A stretch of 64,000 bases of DNA from Paramacrobiotus metropolitanus (GCF_019649055.1 NW_026570271.1:248001-312000), one strand, 5' to 3'; numbered from the stretch's first letter, positions 34,503-45,200 are shown. Notes: a model not told the origin generated them from the letters alone. Program-made: numbers and translations.

Positions 34503-35995
34503 CGTTATTAAAAATAAATTCTCGTGTCTATATCCTCGTTAAGTCTCTGCTTTCGGCTTATGTTCGGTCAAAACATCAAAATTCATTGGGGCATTAAATA
34601 CGGCTGTAACTATATGTATAGAGACAGTTATTTCTGTAAGCCGCCCATAAAGGGCGATTTTTTCGCCAGCATGTGTCGCTTGAATTCTAACGGGACAACG
34701 CCGTTTCCGTACTCGAAACCAACTGTCGATCATTTCGGCCGTTTCCATTTCGATTCTGCTCCTTTCGGTCATTGCTCATGTCGACCGGCACTAACCTCAG
34801 CTAAATATATTTCTCTGTGGACATTCCAACCAAAGTTCAACTTTTGTTGGGTACAACACAAAAACTTTCACAAGAGTTTCACAAGTAAAAACTGGATTGA
34901 ACAACTGATCATCGTTCGATGACTTTTCATGCTACCAAGACGACACAAAAACTGATTACCTATGTATCGCAAACTACAAAGGTTTTATCAGCAGCAGTAT
35001 TATGTCAAAAACACAATGGAAGAGCAAAAAAGATATAAAACGGCAAGCGCTTCAGCTGCAGTATGTGCCCTATCATCATTGCTTTAATTAACGATGGAAT
35101 GCATAAAGCCGCTGTGCTCAACCTCCCCTGACTAACACGTAACACTAATGTGCAGGCCCACTGCACACTCTGTGCAATGTGGGAAAGTCTCCTTTGCCAG
35201 TAGCAGACGATGCTCCTGACCAGTCAAATGAGACAAAAACAGATCCTCGTCGTCCGATGACACGCGACACAGATGGCACTGGTATTTCATTTTGACCGTG
35301 TTGGTTTCGTTCGTCGTGCGTTGTTTCCTTGATAATGCCGCACGTCAAGATAATCAGCGAACGAAGGACAACGATATCTTGCACCAGGGAAAGCAAGAAC
35401 TTCTGCAAAAAAACCAAATCGGTCTTCAGAACAGTATGTAGCAAAAATGCTCAATTTCAGGAGCTGCCGGAACCACTTAGCAGTTTATAATACTTTAATC
35501 TCGAAAGTAAAACCGCGCGGAATATCTTAAAACACCTTAATTGATTTTTCCTGCTGCGGCACTCGTCCAGCTTACCAGTTAGCTGAAGCCCCGCTTCTGC
35601 TGATATATATACCTTCGGAAGCTAAAAAAATTAATTTTGCGCTGCAGTTACGAAAACTATTCCGGTATGTAGCACTGCATTCATGTAAATTACGGGAAAG
35701 TTCGCTTTGGCGTACCTGCAAATTTTTTACATTGCTTCAGAGTTCAGTGTATTCTATAGCGCTTTCTATACACTGGTGTGAAAACCGTATGTCTGCGTAG
35801 CCTCTGTTTTAGGATACAAAAGGTAAACTTGCATTCTAAAAGATCTGAATGCATAAGTAAATTTTCTTACAATTTTTGAAACCATATCGAATTTGTGGCA
35901 CCCCCTCCCCCGCACCCCCGTAATAAACACAAATAATCTCTTACTTTGAAAAATAACGGCACGCCACGAAATTGCCGCACAAGATGCCGTCAGTG
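34503..35995. repeat. Duplicated segment, copy 2 (pair at 1456-3100)
   Basis: Collinear with 1456-3100 from CCGTTATTAAAAAT to GCACAAGATGCCGT, with substitutions and indels throughout. It retains the zinc-finger exon in a better state than copy 1. Both copies keep the same orientation relative to this window. Confidence 0.75.
35132..35290 (-). CDS. C2H2-like zinc-finger exon, copy 2
   Basis: From ATG at 35290 the frame reads MKYQCHLCRVSSDDEDLFLS, HLTGQEHRLLL, then FPHCTECAVGLHISVTC and a stop: 52 residues. The first unit has C-x2-C-x12-H-x5-H with all four ligands, and the second starts CxxC followed by His. It aligns with 2082-2300 (-) and with the longer paralogue at 53588-54022 (-), which has YQCEICCFSSDEGEAFLLHL and then HCTGCPF. 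The upstream part of the family (the LPPNN-type stretch) is out of frame or missing here, so the copy may be an exon of a spliced gene or a remnant. Zinc binding is inferred from the motif; target unknown. Confidence 0.5.
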   Translation of the reverse strand: MKYQCHLCRVSSDDEDLFLSHLTGQEHRLLLAKETFPHCTECAVGLHISVTC

Positions 35996-36039
35996 TTAAG
36001 CGCAGTAAAATATGGAATAACCACGATATAATCATGTAG

Positions 36040-36950
36040 CTGCTTAGTGACCGCGAAATTTTTTAAGATAGCATGGTTGAGTACATTCTACGATAAAACA
36101 AGGAAGCAAGCCGAATGACAACAGCAGTTCCAACGGTGGCCGAATCGACTCAACGAGACTCTTCCTTCTCTGCAAACTACAACAAAATTTGAATTTTAAC
36201 GGAGAGAACTTATCGCCTTCTGACCCGTCGGTCGGAAAGCGAGTATAAAAATGTGGTGAATGCTAGTTGCTAGCAAGTCGTTGCAAAGATGTTACGGATG
36301 CTGCGTGTAAGTTGTGTAATTGCCTGTAGTGGTATCCCGTACCCGGTAACCATACCAGCGCAGTTCGGTTTCAATATTCAGGATTCAGCTTAAACACAAG
36401 TTAAAACTATTTGAAAACAAACCGAATCTGAATTCAGTGCCGTAACGATAACGACGGTAACTAAGAAGATTATTTTACCAAACCACAGTTCCACCATTTT
36501 TCTCAAACTGCAAAATTAATTTTTTAATCTTTTTGTACATATCTCTCCAACCGGCCGGATACTGCGCACACAAATAATGTTCATGCGAGTGAGTACAAAT
36601 CAATGTTAATACCTGAACATGTATCCGATCTTTGCTGTGCGGTATCATCTTGAAACTGGCTTAAGTTTACCAGAGTTACGCATATATCAGGGTGGCGAAC
36701 TGCAGTCAAGGAGATTTCCTAAAAACAAGAAGTACCTTTCTAAATAGAAGTCGAATCGTTAAACAATTCCATTTGTTAAAAAATTCTAGTTCTGTCTGTC
36801 AGTAAATTAACCTGCCGATAACACCTGGGGCTGGGGCAGCTGTTTTGCTTTTGCTACACACAACGTTAATTCTGATTAGCACTACTTCTACAAACATTTT
36901 CAAAACTTCGCTAAATTGAAAACACTTACGAAAGACAAATTGGCTCAAAG
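36040..36950. other. No coding sequence recognised
   Basis: Apart from the possible promoter at 36244-36312, AT-rich sequence with no supported gene; it probably includes the 3' side of the minus-strand HTH gene. Confidence 0.4.
36244..36312 (+). promoter_or_regulatory. Possible core promoter with short first exon
   Basis: TATAAAAA at 36244-36251 is followed about 30 bases later by a plausible start region (TAGCAAGTCGTTGC). An ATG at 36289 then opens M-L-R-M-L-R, ending at GTAAGTTG (donor at 36307). The spacing of TATA box, ATG and strong donor is what a spliced gene's first exon would show, but I cannot identify a downstream plus-strand exon. Confidence 0.25.
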
Positions 36951-36952
36951 GC

Positions 36953-38050
36953 TTAACTTACGCCAGTCAGCTGAATCGTCTCTTTGGGATTTCCGCTAGA
37001 TACCTTTATCGGAGTGGCGACGCACGAGTCCTTAGAACATATATATTCACTAAGCTCTCCTTCGATGTTGCCTCCGGATAGAACATTCGCTGTGGTGTTG
37101 TACTCGTGGTCGTAGGCCAGTGTGGAGGTATTATTACAACCGAAACGTCCAACAACATTAGCGCCAGGTTCCTTTCGTTGCGCTGTTTTTAACCGAGATG
37201 ACCTTTGGCACTCACGTACTCTGTTATTACCGCCGTTCTCATTCGTTCGTGGTATTTCTGTTACCAGGCCTTCCTGCAAACCATCCGATGCCAACACGGG
37301 CTTGCCGGCAGATTCTGTGTTCTTCAATAAACATCCATCCGGCGTGATAGACTTCTGGCCAACGGTTTTCAGCATTTGTTTTACCTTTCTGTAGTCCATT
37401 TTGAGTTCCCTCGCTATGGCATTCTTTGAGAGTCCCTTGGCGTAAAGGTTCAGAACAGCATCTCGGCTCAGCTGTTGGTTTTTCCGAAAGCGCTCTTGGA
37501 AGGTCTTCCCATTTTGTTGTAATAATATTTTAAGGGAGAATTTCGACAGACCAAATTTTTTACTAATGTACAATCCACTATAGCCTTTTTCGAAGTAGTC
37601 AAGTATTTCTTGTGTTTTCTCCCGACTGACAGATAACGTATCTCGCAAGGCAAAACTTTGTCCGCTTTGGCCAACTATAGCGCTAACGATATGCCCATCT
37701 ACTTTGGCTTCCTGGCTTATATCCGCCATTGAGTGGCCTCCCTCGAACATTTGGAGAATGGCTTTTCTTTGCTCTTTCGTAACGCCGTCCATTCGCAGAA
37801 TTCGGCTCACGGCCGACACGCTAATCTTCAGCTGCTTCGCAATTTGTGCTAGACTGTACTCTCCTGTGCGTGCTAGCTGCATAATCGCATTTTTTTGCTT
37901 CACCGCCGACTTGTTTCGAAGAGGTAATTTTTCTTTTTGAATAAAATGCATCACCGAACCCAATGTAACACCCAGGCGTTTCGCGATTTGCTGCCGAGTG
38001 TAGCCGCCTTGACGCAGTTCGCAAATCAGCCGTCTTTTTTCCTCATCCAT
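36953..38050 (-). CDS. Five-HTH array protein, minus strand
   Basis: 365 residues from ATG at 38050 (MDEEKRRLICELRQGGYTRQ). HTH units lie at about 2-38, 47-86 (AQIAKQLKISVSAVSRIL), 90-127 (EQRKAILQMFEGGHSMADI), 142-180 (SREKTQEILDYFEKGYSGLY) and 194-230 (SRDAVLNLYAKGLSKNAIA). HTH1 opens like that of the protein at 15819 (MDEEKRRLV) and HTH4 matches the relic at 4102. It lacks the MVK-LTPG module and the DAETS tail of the member at 20195; residues 235-365 are Ser/Asn-rich with GGNNRVRECQRSSRL. No catalytic motif is visible. The stop falls just inside a good donor (ACTGGC then GTAAGT), so the last three residues are probably intron and the gene continues downstream. Inferred nuclear DNA-binding protein; the most compact five-unit member. 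Confidence 0.8.
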   Translation of the reverse strand: MDEEKRRLICELRQGGYTRQQIAKRLGVTLGSVMHFIQKEKLPLRNKSAVKQKNAIMQLARTGEYSLAQIAKQLKISVSAVSRILRMDGVTKEQRKAILQMFEGGHSMADISQEAKVDGHIVSAIVGQSGQSFALRDTLSVSREKTQEILDYFEKGYSGLYISKKFGLSKFSLKILLQQNGKTFQERFRKNQQLSRDAVLNLYAKGLSKNAIARELKMDYRKVKQMLKTVGQKSITPDGCLLKNTESAGKPVLASDGLQEGLVTEIPRTNENGGNNRVRECQRSSRLKTAQRKEPGANVVGRFGCNNTSTLAYDHEYNTTANVLSGGNIEGELSEYICSKDSCVATPIKVSSGNPKETIQLTGVS

Positions 38051-38119
38051 TCCTTCGCTATTTGACCACGTAAAAAGTTCCACGCGATTACCATAAGCAA
38101 CGATACGTTGCACTGTACG

Positions 38120-38790
38120 TTTAGCAGTTGTACCCTAAATTCATAATTATAGTGTATGTTACAGTTTTGTCCCGTTAAATTTCGAACTACCTAGGTATGT
38201 AGCGCGAAATTTGCGCTATGAACGCTGGCCAGCACGTTAATTTAGCTAATAAAAGGGCTTTGCAAGTATCGAGGTAAACACTAAAAACATAGACACCCAC
38301 ATGAGTTAAGCATCATATTAGAAAGACGGAAACAGACGTGCAAAATGCAGATTATTTTCGCTCGGAATGCTAACACACTTGCAGTTGCAGCTCAGTGCAT
38401 ACGGCAACACAAAATGTGATTACTAATCGTCGTAAGCCAATATTCATCCGTGCTCAGCTTGTAATTAACCAACTAAATACACAAACGCACAAATACCATA
38501 CATATACAGTATAACACGATATTGCAATGGCACCCGTTGCCATGCATCACATCTCCCTTTGTTAAGAAAAAGTTTCTTAACACAGAAAATTGCGGAAAAA
38601 TTCGCATGCATTAAAAAGAAGAAAAATCCAAATATTAGTGAAACTGGTAATTATATTTACCGTCTTTGACTTAAGTTTAATTAATTATTATTTTCAGAGA
38701 CAAATGGTGAAAGAAATTTCCAAAAGTTTAAGTAAATAATTACTATTAATAATATCATTTTAAAATGAAATAAATTCCATTAGGCAAAGG
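38120..38790. other. No gene recognised; 5' flank of the minus-strand HTH gene
   Basis: AT-rich, with a small hairpin TTAAGAAAAAGTTTCTTAA near 38560. It would hold the promoter of the gene ending at 36953, but no box is convincing. Confidence 0.4.
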
Positions 38791-38795
38791 TTTAA

Positions 38796-39028
38796 CTTCG
38801 AAGGCTGGCTGGTCCGTGTTTGTATCGCGCTAATGCGATGGGATTCAGTCTCCTTGGAAACGTTTCGTTGGTTCGCAATTGACGACCTTTACTTGAAGAA
38901 CTGGGAAGCCCGGGAACTTGATTGGGCGTTTCCCTTCTTACGTTGCCTTGAATGGCTGAATACGGACGCGGCTCTTCGAAGGCTGGCTAGTCCGTGTTTA
39001 TATCGCGCTAATGCGATAGGATTCAGTC
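38796..39028. repeat. Direct repeat of about 56 bp, two copies
   Basis: CTTCGAAGGCTGGCT at 38796 and 38973 begins two copies of about 56 bp spaced 177 bp apart. Both contain the small hairpin ATCGCGCTAATGCGAT and end GGATTCAGTC. The spacer is unique. This could be a partial tandem duplication. Confidence 0.7.
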
Positions 39029-39029
39029 A

Positions 39030-40235
39030 TCGTGCTATATTATGTAGCTCGTATCATATATGGAGTTTTTAAAATTAAAATGTTTCATAAATTGGCGCCC
39101 GAGTGCTGTCACACATGATGACCCATAAACTTACAGGCATTTGTTTTTTAACCCGGTAATCGGCGTAATCGCGTCAGTTGGAGAAAGTATAATTTAAGTA
39201 CGCGAAGAATGAGATAACACGGCAGAGCAGAACTTTTAAAAAATTAAAAAAACTTTTAGGAAAGCTTGTTGCGCTAACCAGCTTTTTCTTAGAAACAAAA
39301 TCCTGATACAGGTATATGGTTGCCGTACGGACTACGGCAAGCGAACGAAATTCTTATCGGCACCTTTATCGATGGATTGCTTAAACAATTTACAGAGTTC
39401 ATCAACTTGATTCACATAAAGACAACAGTTTCTTCAATCTGTGGTGTTACAACATTTTACCGTCCGAATTAAAACTAAGCAATTTTACACATTTTTTAAT
39501 ATTATTGCACTCAAACGATTTCCTTATATGCGGGGAATGCATGAAGACGAGTACCGGGTTAGGAGAACTGAGCCGATCGTGAAATTTGTTTATGATATCT
39601 GTACGGGCGCTGTCTGTTGTGACAAGGACTGAACTCCCTAATACTCGTATTATAATACAGGTGCACATATCTTTCAGTGGTAACAGGTAAGTAATAGAAG
39701 TTTTTTAATAATTATTTGAAACAGTTGTATATCATACAGTAAGCACAAGCTTGTCCCGTAATTTCTAACCCACCCACACAGCGACAAAAAATTTCACCGG
39801 TTACGCCAAACTCCATAGTACGGCGGGCTATGCTACCATACTGACGCTCTTATACTGGTACTATACTTGGCCATTGGCATGGCTGATGAATGACAAATAT
39901 CGATTTCTATTATAAACTATCGATAATATACAACTTAAAAACTATATTAACCATTTTCTGGTGTCAATTACCTTAAATATTGAAAGGGGTAGATGTGTCA
40001 TTGTGGTAAATTAGCTCAAGGCTCGGGGCAGCAGTTTCGTTTTTAATGGAATTTCGTTTAATGGAATTGGATGTTTTAAAAAATATTTTATTTTCCTTAT
40101 TTTTAAAAATTAATAATTTAATTGTAATTTTCATAATTATTTATTATGATTTCTAATAATGATTTACAATATGAATATGTTTTACAGTTTTACAGTTTTA
40201 TTTTTCAACTGTATTTTCTAATTATATTTTCCTCT
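39030..40235. other. No gene recognised; solo MITE end
   Basis: Contains GCTTGTCCCGTAATTTCTAA near 39748, a single end of the MITE family seen at 344-478. No supported coding frame. Confidence 0.4.
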
Positions 40236-40681
40236 TGTGGTAGAATTTTGGTGGTAGAATATTTATTTTGGTGGTAGAATATTTATTTTTAAATTGTTGT
40301 ATTTTTTAATTTAATATTTTCCTCTTGTGGTAGAATTTCGGTGACAGTGTGACAGCCCCGCCTATTCAAGTTACGTCACAAAATATTTATTTTTAAATTG
40401 TATTTTTTAATTTAATATTTTCCTCTTGTGGTAGAATTTCGGTGACAGTGTGACAGCCCCGCCTATTCATGTTACGTCACAAAATATTTATTTTTAGGTT
40501 GTATTTTTTAATTTAATATTTTCTTCTTGTGTTAGAATTTCGGTGACAGTGTGACAGCCCCGCCTATTCATGTACGTCACAAAATATTTATTTTTAGGTT
40601 GTATTTTTTAATTTAATATTTTCCTCTTGTGTTAGAATTTCGGTGACAGTGTGACAGCCCCGCCTATTCATGTTACGTCAC
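40236..40681. repeat. 100-bp tandem array with CRE-like sites
   Basis: Four units of 100-101 bp end at about 40379, 40480, 40580 and 40680, preceded by a degenerate partial unit. Each holds ATTTATTTTTA, a poly-T stretch, TCTTGTGGTAGAATTTCGGT, GACAGTGTGACAGCCCCGCC and TTACGTCAC. TTACGTCA is the complement of TGACGTAA, the core bound by CREB/ATF-type bZIP proteins; one unit has lost a T. Units are very similar, so expansion is recent. Confidence 0.85.
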
Positions 40682-41852
40682 TATCGAGGTACTGATTTTT
40701 AAATCAGTGAAAAAAATATGTAATTCGACTACTTAGTAATAAGTAATGCGCAGGGTACTATATAATATTAGTAACAGCAAGTAATAAGTATAATACTCGT
40801 ACAATTAATTACAAAAAAGTAAGGTACGAATAAAAAGGACAAAGGTCGTTAATGATTTTTACAACATAACAGGTCATTTTTACAATATTAATAAATTTTG
40901 TCGCGCGCTTCTGCTCGGCTGTACATACCAGGATGACATTTATTAAAATTTAAATTACCGTATGTTAGCTCCCATGCTAGATTTACTCGAAACTTCAGTT
41001 CCTGCGATACTAGTAGTCGGTTATTGGTTCTTTCATCACGCACAAAATATTTTTGTTGTTGCTGTACAGTAATTACTCGTACTTACTGCAAAATAAACAC
41101 ATTTAGTGATACTGATTGTAACTGATACAATACATTGTGTTTTGCGGATTGTTTACGTTTCGTCTTTGCAACGCGCTCGCCAATGTTTGAGCTGCTCGAT
41201 TCCTCCACAAATTCTACATGCCTGCCTGACCCATTTTAATTTGGAAATCGTTATAGGCTTACCGCCACCCGTTTTCACCTTCATTTTTTATGGCCACCCT
41301 TTCTAACACACTTTTTTTATAGGCATCCTTTTTTGAATAATAATTAAAAAAATACACATTATTGTTCGTTCATATAGGAACCTTTTAATTTTTATATCTG
41401 TAAAGACATTAATGTGAAGCGATTTCCATGATACTCGTATCATCATCAAAGAAGCCTTTTGAAAAAATGTTGAATAGTTAATTAGCCGACGCAACCAGTA
41501 AAGTATAATAAGTTAACAGCAGCTGAAAATTGCACGCAACAGAATCTGTTGGTTTTCACAGTTTCGGAATTCACGGTAGTTTCAAGAAGTAAAAAGCCTT
41601 TAACTAATTACGTCAATTACTTGTACTCTACCTTATCATCATCTTCCACAACTATCACTTCAACGTTCCAGTCTCCCGTCTATTTTGGCAGATAATTTTA
41701 CTAAATCAAAGAGCGCCAAATTAAAACGATACGAGTTGATATAAAATCGATACGAGCCTTTGCAAACATTTTTATATCCAATCAGGAGAACCAAGTCCAT
41801 CAAACTCAAAATATGTTTGCCAGCGAGTATGCAACTTATCGCATTTCTCGAT
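40682..41852. other. No gene recognised
   Basis: AT-rich DNA with several ACTCGTA motifs (near 40795, 41076, 41441 and 41732) and no supported gene or element. Confidence 0.4.
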
Positions 41853-41922
41853 TCTGAAACTGCTCTATCACAGAATTTATCAGAAATGTTTCTAATAAAT
41901 TCTGTGACAGAGCAGTTTCAGA
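41853..41922. repeat. 70-bp hairpin
   Basis: TCTGAAACTGCTCTATCACA and its near-perfect complement TGTGACAGAGCAGTTTCAGA enclose a short loop (CAGAAATGTTTC). The stem is about 29 bp with one mismatch. It is too short to be an intact transposon and could be a solo foldback or a structured RNA locus. Confidence 0.7.
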
Positions 41923-42246
41923 AAAACGAAAGTGCACGCATTTTGCACTATGGCTCACGTACCCGAAGTTTGACCTTTCAGTTTTAACAAGAAAAATTCA
42001 TCCCATCTCCGTCCCATCACTCGTCACATTTTTCTATCGCGGCCCCAGTTGTTCGGCATCAAGAAGACGGCGTGATTGTGAAAGTGTTTGACGACTTGAT
42101 GACAACCCTAGCCGTGGTATAGAAGTACAAAGTAGTATGCTAAGCTTCGACTTTTAGTTTTTATTGATAAAATAATCCGCAGGTAGTGAACGCTGGAGAT
42201 TAAAACGCTTCGCCTCTTAAATTTAAAGAAAAAAAAAGAGGAAAAA

Positions 42247-42431
42247 TGCATAGTACAATGTAGGACTAAATGGTCGCATAGCCCCATACCCAGCATTCTG
42301 TACGCAAGCGGTGCAGTGCACTTGTACGAAACGGATATTTTGAACTCAGTCGTACAGTGCACTGCACTGCATTCGTACTGAATGTGGAGATGTTGGGTAT
42401 GCGACCATTTTGTCCTGAGCTGTACATGCAC
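42247..42431. mobile_element. MITE with about 65-bp inverted arms
   Basis: Arms pair GGACTAAATGGTCGCATA with the complement of TATGCGACCATTTTGTCC and continue through CCCATACCCAGCAT and GTGCAGTGCACTTGTACGA. The loop (AACGGATATTTTGAACTCAG) is short. Ends near ATGCATAGTACA and TGTACATGCA are also inverted. No coding capacity; superfamily unknown because the target duplication is unclear. Confidence 0.7.
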
Positions 42432-43099
42432 TTTACTCTTTTTTAAAAAGCATAGAGCATTTTTGAAAAGAACTTTTACTCTTTTTCAAAAAAGCTAACA
42501 AAGCAACAGGAAAAAAAGTGATAGTTGCCGTTTGCTAAACCAGCTTGTCTCTGGCTGATTAGGTAGACTGAAGCGTCACTGTCTCTCTCAGCGTCCTACA
42601 AGTGAGATTTTATATAAAATGATTGTCGAAAATGGCGAACTCTTCAGACTTATTTTTGGATAAAGACATCAATGGAATTTTTGAGCGAATTACAATTCGG
42701 TGGAAGGCAACAACGGCACATGGGTTGAACAGCATTTTGAAACTGGTCTACTGTAGTTTCGGATGCACTGCAATTCGAAACACGCTCTGAGCGTACGGGA
42801 ACACTATAAAAATGTAACGAGTTAGTCATTTGTGATGGGTGACCTGTGGCAGGTTTTAGAAAAAAGTGCCCGAAATTTGAGGTAGCACCCCTTCACATGA
42901 ATTTGATGCCATGCTTAAAAAACATCCAAGGACAATGACAGCCGAAGCAGTCGATCGTCGAATTTGCGCAAGAGTTTTTCAGGGCGGATGCGTGCACACA
43001 AGCAAAAATTATAGTAAAACATTTTGACGGTAATCGTTGTAAATACTTTTGGGAAGGGTCAGTCACATCAGTGCAAGGAGGCTCCTCGCAGTGGATAGC

Positions 43100-43365
43100 T
43101 TACCCGGGCCCAGTCACCGGCTCCCGGCTCCGAAAAATTTTACCTTATGCAGGCAGACACACTAACCTTTGGTATACTTAAAAAAAATATTATCATCGGC
43201 CATGGTTAAGTGGGCGTGCCTCATTGATACATACAGCACTATGTATTGTGAATACTGTATTATTGCAGCGTACAATGTCAGAGGTTTGCAACAGATACGT
43301 GTTATCAGTAGTCCGATTCTTTGATTCCTTTCTAAATCTTCTAAAAATTACTGTTGTTAATAATC
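43100..43365. repeat. Dispersed repeat, copy 1 (pair at 49890-50166)
   Basis: Shares with 49890-50166 the order CTCCGAAAAATTT, GGTATACTTAAAAAAA, CATCGGCCATGGT, ATACATACAGCACTATG, GCGTACAATGTCAGAGG and TTCTTCTAAAAATTACT. Differences are substitutions and one insertion of about 25 bp. A third remnant (CTTAAAAAAATATTTTTAGC) lies near 50271. Neither ends nor coding capacity were identified. Confidence 0.7.
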
Positions 43366-43529
43366 GAGTAGAATTTAACACAAAATTATTTATGAAGCTA
43401 GTGAGTAAGGATAACGCGTACTGTATTTGTGCCACCAAACATGTATAGTACTCTATCGTGGGGCGTATTCCCATTTCGCATTACACACTAGTGCTGTGCT
43501 AATAAGTGCTATATAATTATTACGGTATC

Positions 43530-44152
43530 ATCCCATTTCGCCAACGGGACATTTCGCCAACGAGACATTTCTACAACCGTAGGTTTTCTTACTTTCTTTG
43601 GTTTTCTTAGGTTTCTTAGGTTCCTTGGGTTTTTCTAGATTTCTTAGGTTTCTTAAGTTTTCTTAGGTTTTCTTAGAGTTCATTAGGTTTCTTAGGTTCT
43701 TAGGTTTCTTCGGTTTTTCTAGTTTTGTTAGTGCTCTTAGTAGTGTTGCTGGAAGTGCTCAAAATTGCATGCGAAAGAATTTCGATACCAATTCCGAGTA
43801 ATTGGAATTGGAATGACGGCAATTTAATTCCTATTACTCGGAATTCAAAATGGCAGTGTTCTTGAATTTCGAATATTCGAAATTTATTTTAGATTGCAGC
43901 ACTTCCAGCAACACTACCTCTTAGGTTTTCTTAGGTTTCTTAGATTTCTTAGGTTTTTTAAATTTTCTTATGTGTAGATATGCTTAAATTTTCTGCAGGT
44001 TTCCAAGGTTCTGTTGGCTCTTTTTTAAATTTTTCGAACCGTTAGTGATATTTTGGACTCGAAATGCCGTATTATAATTTCAGTTCGAACTACTGCTGTC
44101 TGGTTGGCGAAATGTCCGGTTGGCGAAATGTCCATTTGGCGGAATGGGTGAT
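43530..44152. mobile_element. Foldback-type element with CATTTCGCCAAC ends
   Basis: The left end TATCATCCCATTTCGCC, followed by ACGGGACATTTCGCCAACGA, is inverted at the right (complement of GGCGAAATGTCC repeated twice, ending GGCGGAATGGGTGATA). The interior is a degenerate (TTTTCTTAGG)n array on both sides of a nested hAT-type MITE at 43741-43916. No coding capacity. I could not see a target duplication. Confidence 0.65.
43741..43916. mobile_element. hAT-type MITE nested in a foldback
   Basis: A 176-bp element with perfect 19-bp inverted ends (TAGTGTTGCTGGAAGTGCT). It is flanked by GCTCTTAG (43733-43740) and CCTCTTAG (43917-43924), an 8-bp duplication with one mismatch. An 8-bp duplication and TAGTGTTG-type ends fit hAT. 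The interior has a second inverted pair (TTCCGAGTAATTGGAATT and AATTCCTATTACTCGGAA). It is younger than the array it interrupts. Confidence 0.85.
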
Positions 44153-44157
44153 AGCCC

Positions 44158-44354
44158 TTTCGATTCTGTCCTTGAATCACAAGTTATTATTAATAACAAC
44201 TTGTGAAAGTTATTAGTATTAATAACTTGTGATTCAAGGACTGAATCGAAAGATACTCTACAGGACACAAGTACTGAACCGCCGTACAAGATGCTCATCA
44301 CGAGTACTTAATAAATACACTTAAAACGTTTAAGTGTATTTATTGAGTACTCGT
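44158..44354. repeat. Two adjacent hairpins
   Basis: The first (44158-44251) pairs TTTCGATTCTGTCCTTGAAT and ATTCAAGGACTGAATCGAAA over about 33 bp. The second (about 44302-44354) pairs CGAGTACTTAATAAATACAC with GTGTATTTATTGAGTACTCG around AAAACGTTTAA. Between them lies GAACCGCCGTACAAGATG, a block also found at 50735-50757. Confidence 0.7.
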
Positions 44355-44373
44355 AATGGATGGTAGGAACACT

Positions 44374-44818
44374 GGCACCCTATCATTTCGGCCACCATTC
44401 ATTTCGGCTACCATTCATTTCGGCTGCCATTCATTTCGGCTATCATAGATTTGGTTACCGCGTTCGATTTTAGCTTACATGTATGATGTAGTCAATGACT
44501 CTACTGTAAGGCTAGCCAAGGTACTTAAGCAATGAGCATTAAAAAAATTTAAGAAACCTAAGAATACCTAAGAGAACCATAGAAAAACAAGATTAACCTA
44601 AGAATTACCTAAGAAACAAGAATAACCTAAGAAACCTAAGAATAAGCTGAATAACCTAAGAAACCTGCGAAAACCTAAGAAAATCGAACGGGTAACCGGA
44701 TCGGATCTATGATAGCCGCGGTAACCGGATCTATGATAGCCGTAACGCGGTAACCGGATCTATGATAGCCGAAACGAATGGTAGCCGAAATGAATGGTGG
44801 CCGAAATGAATGGACACG
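44374..44818. mobile_element. Foldback-type element with CATTCATTTCGGC repeats
   Basis: Three ACCATTCATTTCGGC-type units at the left face their complements (GCCGAAATGAATGGT) at the right. Next inward come ATCATAGAT and GGTTACCGCG facing CGCGGTAACC and ATCTATGAT. The core is a (CCTAAGAAAA)n array (about 44545-44690). GGAACACT flanks both sides (44366-44373 and 44819-44826), a likely 8- to 9-bp target duplication. Non-coding. Confidence 0.7.
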
Positions 44819-45200
44819 GGAACACTAGATGCAGTCGTGCTGGTTTACTGTATTTCCGCTGCACGTTTAATTTCCATGACAATGGCCGTCACAATCAAAA
44901 TTATAGTGTACACGGGTAAAGCCCATGTTATACTTCGATATGACGGCCAAAATGATGGCGCGTCATAAGCAGCATACGACATTATCATATTCAACATATA
45001 AAAGATGAAACCAAATATGATTATGTCGTATGTCAAATGGCAATATGCTATCACCAGTAAAATGAAACGGAAGTATGAACCAACTCGTCATGAAAAATGA
45101 TTATGCCGGTTTTGCCCATTCGACTCAACAAACGTTTCCCCAAAAACAAATCAAAAATTTTTTTTAACTTTTAATTTTAACTGGTGTTCCGAAAATCAGA

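Noticed and set aside
38796-39028. Paired 56-bp repeats as tandem tRNA-like genes
   Set aside because: The small hairpin does not extend to a cloverleaf and no A or B box is present.
42108-42431. 107-codon minus-strand frame
   Set aside because: It runs through the MITE at 42247-42431 and is explained by its inverted arms.
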